In this document: piece after piece, positions 55,487 through 64,000 of the stretch
Position numbering within the stretch: the stretch's first letter is position 1
Layout of the letters: each line of letters opens with the position of its first letter
Assembly: GCF_000442275.2 (NCBI RefSeq)
Contig: NZ_KE557306.1
Location: forward strand, 548,667 to 612,666
DNA: 64,000 nt
Origin: Litoreibacter arenae DSM 19593
Lineage (GTDB): Bacteria; Pseudomonadota; Alphaproteobacteria; Rhodobacterales; Rhodobacteraceae
Direction: 5' to 3'
The notes under the pieces: generated by a model
Seen by the model: only the letters and a program-made list of their open reading frames with translations
Database searches by the model: none
Told to the model about the DNA's origin: nothing
Position numbers and translations under genes: made by a program

Positions 55487-56386
55487 CTAGTGCCGACCGC
55501 CCTCTACCAACCGAGCGTGCAGAATGAGCTCGGGTCTGTATTCGAAATGCATTCCGTCGAAGTGGTGCCACTTGCCACCCCAGATAAAGCCGTATCGCTC
55601 GAATGCCTGAACGACGTGTGGCGGAATGCGGTTGTGATATGCGCCCACGCGCCCCTCGGGCGCGCCGGTCCATTTCCAGTATTGTCCGATCTCGGCGTTG
55701 ACATCGACAGCGATGCCGAAGCTGTGCGCGCTCAACCGGTCGGTGCCAGCGATCAGACGCCAGTTGAATCCGCCCGCGGCTGAAGCGAAAATGTAGGACA
55801 GGTCTTCCGGAGCATTGCTCAGCGCATCCAGTACTGTGGCAAGCTGGCACGCGACATTACGCTTGGCGGTAACGCTGTAGATCACGTTGCCAAGGCGCGG
55901 CGCGGCGACTTGGACAAGCGATGCTTCCGCGGCCTGCCGGTCGGCGAACCAAAGCGCGCGGAAGAACGCGTCGTTGCGTGCGCGGCCCGGGTCGAACCAA
56001 GGAGAGCTACGCGCCTTTAGGTCGAAATCCAGAGGGTAGGTTTGGGCAAACTGGTCTGCAATCGTGGCGTTTGCCAGCCTCTCGGCGGGGCTGCGCACTG
56101 GCGGCCCCCGCAACTCCAGCGCCAAGCCGTTGTTTACGCGTATGAAAAGGCCGTCCTGTGGGATCGTGACGTCTGGATAGGCGTGGGTGAGAGCTACATG
56201 GACGGGGTCCGCCATAGGGGCGGGCAAAGGTATCGACAGAAAATCACGCGGCGCACATTTCGCTTGGAGCGCTGTCCCCAGGCAGACAAACAGGAAACAA
56301 GCGAGGAGAAGTTTTTGCAGGTAATTCCATGACTTACGGTTGCCGTGGGTCGGCAGGCCATGCTTCGAATGAACCCCGCACTGCAT
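55487..56386 (-). CDS. Secreted M15-family peptidoglycan peptidase (VanY/CwlK-like)
   Basis: This 299-aa protein has a hydrophobic secretion segment at about 23-42 (LQKLLLACFLFVCLGTALQA) after a longer than usual n-region, so the start at 56386 is not certain. The M15 zinc site is complete: SAHSFGIAVDVN (H221, D228) and WHHFDGMHFEYRPEL (H280). Such enzymes cut peptide bonds in peptidoglycan stems. It heads a two-gene unit with the LprI-containing giant protein, so one gene cuts the wall and the other may inhibit or regulate wall enzymes; this is inference. Confidence 0.83.
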   Translation of the reverse strand: MQCGVHSKHGLPTHGNRKSWNYLQKLLLACFLFVCLGTALQAKCAPRDFLSIPLPAPMADPVHVALTHAYPDVTIPQDGLFIRVNNGLALELRGPPVRSPAERLANATIADQFAQTYPLDFDLKARSSPWFDPGRARNDAFFRALWFADRQAAEASLVQVAAPRLGNVIYSVTAKRNVACQLATVLDALSNAPEDLSYIFASAAGGFNWRLIAGTDRLSAHSFGIAVDVNAEIGQYWKWTGAPEGRVGAYHNRIPPHVVQAFERYGFIWGGKWHHFDGMHFEYRPELILHARLVEGGRH

Positions 56387-56744
56387 TTAAGCCCGCCTCA
56401 CACCTCAACACCATTTACCCTGTAAACTTGCGCCGAAAGGCCGAAAAAATCAAGCTGGCAGCCTGCGAGGGCGATTGGATTTGCCGCCAGACCCTGACCC
56501 CGCTTGTTCTGATCGGGCTAACGCTACTCCACCCGTCACGCGACAAAACGCAGCCTCATTCGTGCATCACCTATGTCATCGCGTTGTGAAAAATTTGTCG
56601 TCACGCAGGTGGCTGGCATGCCGAATATCCCTGTCTGCAATGTGTCGGCAAACGGTCGGCATATTGTATGGCAACATGCCCGCACGTCCCTTGTGCCACG
56701 CGAACTGACCAACGGACGGGTCGCGGCTTTCCCAAAAGGCGCAT
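56387..56744. other. Intergenic region between divergent secreted-protein genes
   Basis: This 358-base stretch holds no gene I can support. A few short open frames exist on both strands but lack ribosome binding sites and conserved features. It presumably carries the promoter of the minus-strand M15 unit and control sites for both directions. Confidence 0.5.
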
Positions 56745-56773
56745 TTGGTTGCGACCCCGTTTTGTGGTATGAT
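56745..56773 (+). promoter_or_regulatory. Predicted housekeeping-type promoter of the fibre operon
   Basis: TTGGTT (56745-56750) and TATGAT (56768-56773) are 17 bases apart, a good -10 and a weak -35 for the vegetative sigma factor. The fibre gene starts 35 bases beyond the -10, with GGAGG before its ATG. Confidence 0.55.
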
Positions 56774-56807
56774 TACCCTTTACAGACATGCTGCGGAGGA
56801 GGTCGGA

Positions 56808-59201
56808 ATGAACCGGTATCAGTCCTTGTTTTTGGGATTCCTCGTCGCCGCCTTGCCTCTTGGCACCACGGCGCAGACCAAAGGTCAGTTGCAATATAAT
56901 GGCGATAAAGACTCCGCCTATCTTATCATCCGCGGGACCAACGACAATCGCGCGGCGCGGCTGAGCGTCGATAGCGACGACAACACACGCGGGTTTCTCC
57001 ATCTCTATGACGACGACAATACGCGGGTCCGGCTTTATGTGGACAGCGTCGGTCAGGGTGGTCTGGTTCTTGAGCAAAGCGACGGGGACGACGCAGCCAC
57101 GCTGGCGGTGGACAACGGGACCGAACACGGCCTGCTCTTCTTGCGCGACCGCACCGGCGGCACAAGGGCGGCGTTGTTCGTCGATGACGACCGGCAGGGG
57201 CATCTTGTGCTTGACGGCGCTGACGGCTCCGGCCGCGCCACGCTCTATGTGGACGGTCAGGAAGAGGGCGGGCTGACGCTTGCCCGTGGCAATGCCAGCA
57301 ATGCTGTCGGCTTGTTCGTGGAGAATGCAGGTCAGGGTGGGGCGCTCCATTTGAATGCGACCGATGGTGACAGTCGCGCGCGCTTGCGGGTCGATGCCGC
57401 TGGACGCGGCCAGCTTTATCTTGATGGGGCCAACGACGTGGGGAAGGCGTTTCTTTACATCGACTCGGCGGATCAAGGCGGATTGCGGTTGCGTGGCTCG
57501 GGGGGAAACGATGCGGCGACACTCTATGTCGGGAACAGTAGCGACACCGGCGTGCTCCGGCTCAATGCGTCCAACGGGGACGCGCGGGCCAGACTGCAAG
57601 TCAATTCCGCAGGGCGCGGCGGGCTGTCCCTTGACGGGTCGGACAACAGCGCGCGGGCGAGCCTGTATATCGACGGGTTGGAGCAGGGTGGCTTGCGGCT
57701 CGACAACAGCACCGACCAGCGTTCCGTGAGCCTCTATGTCGGCAATACCAGCGATGCGGGCGGCCTTTTGCTACACGATGCAAACGGCTCTGCCAGAGCG
57801 CGGGTGTTCGTCAATTCGGCAGGGCGCGGTCAGATGTCGCTTGACGGGGCGGGCGTGGATGCGCGTTCCCGACTTTATGTGGACACGCTGAACCAAGGCG
57901 GTTTGCGTCTTGACGGAACAAGCGGCGAGACGGTGGCCGCGCTCTTTGTTGCGGACAGCACCGATGCGGGTGCCCTTCAGCTTGGTGCCGCCGGTGGTGA
58001 CACCCGCGCACGGCTTCAGGTTGTCGGAGCAGGTCGCGGGGCCATGCGGCTTGACGGAACTGACGGGAACGGGCGCGTGCGGCTTTTCGTGGACGGGGCG
58101 GAGCAGGGCGAGTTGTTGCTGTTGAATACGGCCGGAAACGCGGGCATCGAATTGTCTGTCGATGATGCGACAGACAATGCCGGTATTCGCCTTCACGACA
58201 CGGACGGCGATATCCACGCGGTTCTTGCCGTCGATGAGGAGACCAACGGCGAGTTGGTGCTTTCTGACGGTGACAGCATCGAGAAGAGCCGTCTGGCGCT
58301 TGAGCCGGACGACGATTCCGGCCTTCTGGTGTTGCGCGGGCAGCGCGGGTGGCCCATTGCCAGTGGCTCGCGCCAGTCTGCGGCGGGTGCCAATCACGGG
58401 GCTTTCCGGGTTTTCGCTGCGCTTGAGGATGGTGGCGGGTCCAACCTGTTGGGCGAGATGATCGCGGACCCCGCCACATCGGGCGGGACACTGACCCTGT
58501 TTGACGCGGCGGGCACGCCGACGATCGTGCTTGACGGGGCTACGGGGATTATCACCAAGGCCGGGCTCAACGGGTTTCTGATCGCGCACCCCAAGGACCC
58601 GCGGCGCGAGATTTTCTATGCGAGCCTTGAGGGGCCGGAGGCGGGCATCTATGCGCGCGGGTCCGGCAAGGTCGAAAACGGGCGCGGGTCGGTGAAGCTG
58701 CCGGAGCATTTCGCGGCGGTTGCGCGGCCCGGCTCGATTACCGTTCAACTTACCCCGCACAGTACCGAGACACGCGGCCTTGCCGTGGTGAAAAAATCGG
58801 TAGACGAGATTGCAGTGGGCGAACTGGGGCGCGGCACGGGGAGCTTTGGTTTCGACTATGTTGTCCATGCCGAGCGCGGGGACATCGCACAGATCAAACC
58901 GCTGCGAGACCGGAAGATAACGATTGCCGCCGAGCGCGTCGACATTGACCCCACAGGCCGCCGGGAGATCGCGAAACCCGGCCAGACCATACTTTTCACG
59001 CCGCTTGATCCTGCTCAGGACAGTGATGACGGTGTCGAAGTCGATGAGGCCGAGCTTGCCGAGATTGCCATCGACAAAGCTGAGCTGGACGAGGCTGCGT
59101 CAGAGGATGCCGAGACAAGGGTCCGTCGGCCAGAGGTCGGCAAGGAAGGGATCGAGACGCGCGATATCTCTGCCCTGCCACGGCTTCGGTTGGAGGAGTA
59201 G
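56808..59201 (+). CDS. Secreted repeat-fibre protein with conserved C-terminal domain
   Basis: This 797-aa protein starts MNRYQSLFLGFLVAALPLGT with a signal peptide ending near AQT; GGAGG precedes the ATG. Residues about 49-515 are about 20 imperfect 23-residue repeats of the type ARLxVDSAGxGGLxLDGxxG, which should form a beta-solenoid shaft. A linker (AALEDGGGSNLLGEMIADP) leads to a domain at about 585-700 (FYASLEGPEAGIYARGSGKV, VQLTPHSTETRGLAVVKKS, GSFGFDYVVHAER) that I associate from memory with long repeat surface proteins. An acidic, Asp/Glu-rich tail ends it. It is coupled to a metalloprotease gene four bases downstream. Function is unknown. Confidence 0.82.
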   Translation: MNRYQSLFLGFLVAALPLGTTAQTKGQLQYNGDKDSAYLIIRGTNDNRAARLSVDSDDNTRGFLHLYDDDNTRVRLYVDSVGQGGLVLEQSDGDDAATLAVDNGTEHGLLFLRDRTGGTRAALFVDDDRQGHLVLDGADGSGRATLYVDGQEEGGLTLARGNASNAVGLFVENAGQGGALHLNATDGDSRARLRVDAAGRGQLYLDGANDVGKAFLYIDSADQGGLRLRGSGGNDAATLYVGNSSDTGVLRLNASNGDARARLQVNSAGRGGLSLDGSDNSARASLYIDGLEQGGLRLDNSTDQRSVSLYVGNTSDAGGLLLHDANGSARARVFVNSAGRGQMSLDGAGVDARSRLYVDTLNQGGLRLDGTSGETVAALFVADSTDAGALQLGAAGGDTRARLQVVGAGRGAMRLDGTDGNGRVRLFVDGAEQGELLLLNTAGNAGIELSVDDATDNAGIRLHDTDGDIHAVLAVDEETNGELVLSDGDSIEKSRLALEPDDDSGLLVLRGQRGWPIASGSRQSAAGANHGAFRVFAALEDGGGSNLLGEMIADPATSGGTLTLFDAAGTPTIVLDGATGIITKAGLNGFLIAHPKDPRREIFYASLEGPEAGIYARGSGKVENGRGSVKLPEHFAAVARPGSITVQLTPHSTETRGLAVVKKSVDEIAVGELGRGTGSFGFDYVVHAERGDIAQIKPLRDRKITIAAERVDIDPTGRREIAKPGQTILFTPLDPAQDSDDGVEVDEAELAEIAIDKAELDEAASEDAETRVRRPEVGKEGIETRDISALPRLRLEE
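56950..58340 (+). repeat. About 20 tandem 69-bp (23-aa) repeats with a 207-bp higher order
   Basis: The coding repeats run in a three-step order: type A (VNSAGRGGLSLDG), type B (IDGLEQGGLRLDN), type C (VGNTSDAGGLLLH), then A again (VNSAGRGQMSLDG), B (VDTLNQGGLRLDG), C (VADSTDAGALQLG). The order is clear from about 57370 on and weaker before. It suggests that a 69-residue block was duplicated several times. Confidence 0.75.
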
Positions 59202-59205
59202 GGCG

Positions 59206-59973
59206 ATGCGTGTCTTCGCTCTCCTAGCGGCGATCCTGCTTGTCGCCCCGGCCACGGCGCAAACCGTGCAAGAGCGTGCGTTCAGGCTTCTGAGCACCGA
59301 GTCCAATGTGGAGCAGAGCTGCGGATTTCAGGTCCGCTCCTCCTTGGCAGGCACCATGACGCGGCTGGGCTATCAGTTGCGGCTGCCAAACTGGTCGCTT
59401 GGCGTGGCGCAGATCACGGGCATGGGTATCACCAATGCGGGCGTCGACACGACGCTTGACCTGGCGGCGGATCTGCTGAAATCCGACCTGGGAGCCAATG
59501 ACGTGAATTGCTGCGTCGACCTTAACCGCAACGGCAACATCATCAATTTCGCGCCGCCTGCCAGCATGGTGGGTGGCATCATTACCACCCAAGCGGAATC
59601 GAATGCGGTGTTTGCGGTGAATGCCGATATCAAGGTTGTGAACGGCATCCAGTTCTGCGGCGTTTCGGCCGTCCCGCCTTCCACGTTTGTCGGATGTGCG
59701 GACGGGAATTCGATCATCACGATCAACACCTTCAACCCGCCGGCAGTCAACGTCTTCACCGACCCCGCGACAGTTGCGCATGAGGTGGGGCACTGGGCCG
59801 GGCTGGATCATGTGGGCCAGACTTGCTCTCCGACGCCCGGTCAGTGCGGCGACTGCGACTGCACGGATGGCTTTATCGACCGGGTCATGTTTTGCAGCAT
59901 TTGCAACGGCGCCCCCGCGCAGGGGCTCATCACGGCGCAGCAATGCACGTCCTATCAGGACGCGGCGCAATGA
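59206..59973 (+). CDS. Secreted metzincin-type zinc protease
   Basis: This 255-aa protein has a signal peptide (MRVFALLAAILLVAPATA). The extended zinc motif HEVGHWAGLDH (192-202) matches HExxHxxGxxH of metzincins, and DRVMFCS (Met 228) is a likely Met-turn. The spacing and the Cys-rich segment between (TCSPTPGQCGDCDC) are closest to M43 pappalysin-like enzymes. It is Cys-rich, so probably disulfide-bonded outside the cytoplasm. It starts four bases after the fibre gene's stop and overlaps the next gene by four bases, so the three are translated together. Confidence 0.8.
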   Translation: MRVFALLAAILLVAPATAQTVQERAFRLLSTESNVEQSCGFQVRSSLAGTMTRLGYQLRLPNWSLGVAQITGMGITNAGVDTTLDLAADLLKSDLGANDVNCCVDLNRNGNIINFAPPASMVGGIITTQAESNAVFAVNADIKVVNGIQFCGVSAVPPSTFVGCADGNSIITINTFNPPAVNVFTDPATVAHEVGHWAGLDHVGQTCSPTPGQCGDCDCTDGFIDRVMFCSICNGAPAQGLITAQQCTSYQDAAQ

Positions 59974-60674
59974 AACGTGTTCTTGCATTGCTGGTGTTTC
60001 TGGCCGGTGCCGCCACCGCGCAGGAAGCCAGGTTGCCGCCGGTCAAGGAGTTCGTTCAGGCGCGCAATTTCCATGGCATGGATTACAGGGTGGCCTCGCG
60101 CTACGACGCCGAAGCGGTGCCCGCGTTGCGCGAGATTCTGGCCGATGAGGATATGGCGCCCTTCTGGGCCGGTGCCGTGTGGGTGCTGGGTGTGATCGCA
60201 ACGCCCGAGACGACCGCGACCCTGATCGGCTTTCTGGAAGACCGGTTCGAGGGCTATGTCGATCCGAACCAGCAGCAGGCGCTGCTGCTGGTCCCGCAAG
60301 CGCTGGGCTTTGCGGCCAATGATCCGGAGAGCCGCGCGTTCGCGTATCTTCGTGAAGGCGTCGACCCCGACGTGATTGCCCGCCGCGGGCTGGGGTGGAC
60401 CGTTCGCGGCTGGGAGCCGGGCACGCGCGAGCTTTTGCTGGCCAAGCTGCATGTCAACGGCCTTGGGCTGGCGGCAAACGAGGCCGGTCGTGAAGTTCTT
60501 TTGGGGGTGCGTGAGAGCGTCCCCGAGAAAACCCCAGCGGTCTGGCGCAAGATCGCGCCAAACGTGTCCGAGGCGCTGGAGACAAGCCGCCGGATCGAGG
60601 AGCTTGGCTATCTTCGCGCCCTGACGCCGGGCGAGGTCAGGTATCCTCCGCCCGACAAGCGGTCTCCGGGTTAG
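59970..60674 (+). CDS. Secreted HEAT-like protein
   Basis: This 234-aa protein has a signal peptide (MKRVLALLVFLAGAATA) and helical-pair segments like HEAT repeats (AVPALREILADEDMAPFWAG, AVWVLGVIATPETTATLIGF). I do not recognise a catalytic motif. It probably acts as a binding or adaptor subunit. It is coupled to the metzincin by an ATGA overlap and its stop overlaps the convergent oxyR stop by four bases. Confidence 0.72.
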   Translation: MKRVLALLVFLAGAATAQEARLPPVKEFVQARNFHGMDYRVASRYDAEAVPALREILADEDMAPFWAGAVWVLGVIATPETTATLIGFLEDRFEGYVDPNQQQALLLVPQALGFAANDPESRAFAYLREGVDPDVIARRGLGWTVRGWEPGTRELLLAKLHVNGLGLAANEAGREVLLGVRESVPEKTPAVWRKIAPNVSEALETSRRIEELGYLRALTPGEVRYPPPDKRSPG

Positions 60675-61570
60675 GCGTCCGCGCCAAGTCCGACCTGCCT
60701 GAACAGCTCTGCAATACCGGTCAGATGCGCCGCCAGCGGGTTGGTGTTGCGCCAGACCATGCCGACCGTGCGCGACGGCTCCGGTTTGGGCATGTGGGCT
60801 ATGGACACGGCGGCGGAGCGGGTTTCGATCGGGACGGCCATTTCGGGGATCAAGGTTACGCCGATGCCCGCGCCGACCATTTGCACCAATGTGGACAGGG
60901 AACTCGCCTCCATCAGATCGCGCGGCACTGACGACGACAGGTTGCAATAGGACAGCGCCTGATCGCGGAAGCAGTGGCCTTCTTCCAGCAACAAAAGGCG
61001 CATTTCGCGCAGCTTGTCAGAGCTTGGCACCGGGTTTTCCGCGTCTGCCAGCGGGCGGACCAGAACGAAGGCCTCGTCAAATAATGCCACTTCGGTCAGG
61101 GAAGGCTCGGAGATGGGCAGGGCGACGATGGCGGCGTCCAGTCGCCCGTCCAGCAGGTCGTCGATCAGCGTTTGGGTGACTGCCTCGCGCGGGTGCGGGT
61201 CAACATCGGGGTGATGCCGCGACAGATGCTTGACGAAGGCGGGCAGCAGGTAGGGCGCGATGGTCGGGATAATGCCGATGCGGAACGGGCCGGACAGATC
61301 GCCGGTGGAGGCCCGGGCGAGGTCGGTCAATTCGTCCACCGAGCGCAGCACGTCGCGGGCGCGGGGAACAAAATCCTCGCCCAGGCGGGTCAGGCGGATC
61401 TGGCGCGCGCCGCGCTCAACCAGCGGGGCACCGAGAATTTGCTCCAACTCCTTGATTTGCACCGACAGGGCGGGCTGGGAAATCGAGCACGTATCCGCAG
61501 CCCGTCCAAAGTGGCGATGCTGGGCGAGCGCCTCGAAATATCTCAGGTGTTTCAGTGTAATCTGGGCCAT
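60671..61570 (-). CDS. oxyR: Hydrogen-peroxide-sensing LysR regulator OxyR
   Basis: This 299-aa LysR-type regulator has the winged helix (LKHLRYFEALAQHRHFGRAA, CSISQPALSVQIKELE). The redox pair in LEEGHCFRDQALSYC gives C200 and C209, matching C199/C208 of E. coli OxyR. Oxidation by peroxide forms the disulfide that activates catalase genes. It is divergent from katG with 134 bases between the starts. Confidence 0.94.
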   Translation of the reverse strand: MAQITLKHLRYFEALAQHRHFGRAADTCSISQPALSVQIKELEQILGAPLVERGARQIRLTRLGEDFVPRARDVLRSVDELTDLARASTGDLSGPFRIGIIPTIAPYLLPAFVKHLSRHHPDVDPHPREAVTQTLIDDLLDGRLDAAIVALPISEPSLTEVALFDEAFVLVRPLADAENPVPSSDKLREMRLLLLEEGHCFRDQALSYCNLSSSVPRDLMEASSLSTLVQMVGAGIGVTLIPEMAVPIETRSAAVSIAHMPKPEPSRTVGMVWRNTNPLAAHLTGIAELFRQVGLGADA

Positions 61571-63879
<2,309 letters not shown>

Positions 63880-63885
63880 GATATA

Positions 63886-63923
63886 CCCCCCGCGCGCGGC
63901 CACAGCGCGCGCGGGGGGCTTTT
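63886..63923 (+). terminator. Intrinsic terminator of katG
   Basis: CCCCCCGCGCGCG pairs with CGCGCGCGGGGGG, followed by CTTTT. It lies 7 bases after the katG stop. Confidence 0.9.
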
Positions 63924-63930
63924 CTGCTGG

Positions 63931-64000
63931 CTAGTGCGTCATAAGCACCGGCATTTTCGTTTGCGCCGTCAGGCTGGCTGTCGTGCCGCCGAACAGGTTT
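63931..64000 (-). CDS. Universal stress protein family, C-terminal end (runs off the window)
   Basis: Only the last 22 codons are inside the window: NLFGGTTASLTAQTKMPVLM then TH and stop. The segment GGTTASLTAQTKMPVLM fits the nucleotide-binding Gly/Ser turn and final strand of UspA-type proteins (GxxxxxxxxxxxxxPVL). It is convergent with katG. Confidence 0.65.
   Translation of the reverse strand, partial: NLFGGTTASLTAQTKMPVLMTH

Noticed and set aside
50407..60674. Genomic island integrated at tRNA-Ser
   Set aside because: The secreted-protein block follows the tRNA directly, but no integrase, no repeat of the tRNA 3' end at the far side, and no clear change in G+C were seen.

Overview
The window is typical of a chromosome from a marine-type alphaproteobacterium of the Rhodobacteraceae (Roseobacter group). 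The evidence is a background G+C near 60 percent, a SAM-II riboswitch ahead of metZ, the order glyQ / small membrane protein / glyS / PPDK-like gene, a FolB with an extra C-terminal domain, a bd-free aa3-type ctaD next to a DUF2244 gene, and an OxyR/katG divergon. The species cannot be named from sequence alone.

Layout. 1-7.9 kb: metZ with its riboswitch and attenuator, a ureohydrolase, TrkH, a thiamine-diphosphate decarboxylase, a YiiX-like hydrolase and a secreted SPOR / peptidoglycan-binding / protease-like protein whose catalytic triad has been lost. 8-18.8 kb: glycyl-tRNA synthetase genes, a PPDK-like gene, a SleB-type cell wall hydrolase, folB-folP and glmM. 18.9-21.6 kb: ilvC, two overlapping Lrp/AsnC regulators, and a small AT-rich insert framed by a 30-bp direct repeat that duplicates the regulator's C-terminus. 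21.6-29.1 kb: aminotransferase, FAD monooxygenase, HAD phosphatase, GntR regulator, a c-di-GMP-type (MshEN) glycosyltransferase, carA and yqeY. 29.4-39.1 kb: a large RTX nuclease, DUF2244, ctaD, an ECF sigma/anti-sigma pair, lipB and a peptidoglycan-binding protein. 39.2-42.7 kb: tRNA-Leu and a lower-GC block with a membrane-tethered LuxR-type regulator between two secreted Gly/Asn-rich proteins, both preceded by the same dyad promoter element. 42.7-50.2 kb: a beta-barrel protein, then a long minus-strand operon (SPOR lipoprotein, PBP5-type carboxypeptidase, tmk, holB, tatD, MBL hydrolase, AEC transporter). 50.4-60.7 kb: tRNA-Ser and a block in which every protein carries a signal peptide: a 1642-aa orphan protein with an LprI module, an M15 peptidase, and an operon of a repeat-fibre protein, a metzincin-type protease and a HEAT-like protein. 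60.7-64 kb: oxyR, katG and the end of a universal stress protein gene.

Best candidates for undescribed biology: (1) the fibre / metzincin / HEAT-like secreted operon at 56.8-60.7 kb, whose fibre has 23-residue repeats ordered in a three-step higher pattern; (2) the LuxR-type membrane regulator with two Gly/Asn-rich secreted proteins under a shared GTTCA-N12-TGAAC promoter element at 39.4-42.0 kb; (3) the neighbouring M15 peptidase / giant LprI-containing protein pair; (4) the 30-bp direct repeat around an AT-rich small gene at 21.0-21.45 kb; and (5) an AT-rich stretch of about 290 bp inside glyS. No CRISPR array, transposase, integrase or rRNA gene was seen. All function calls come from motif recognition by eye; no database search was run.
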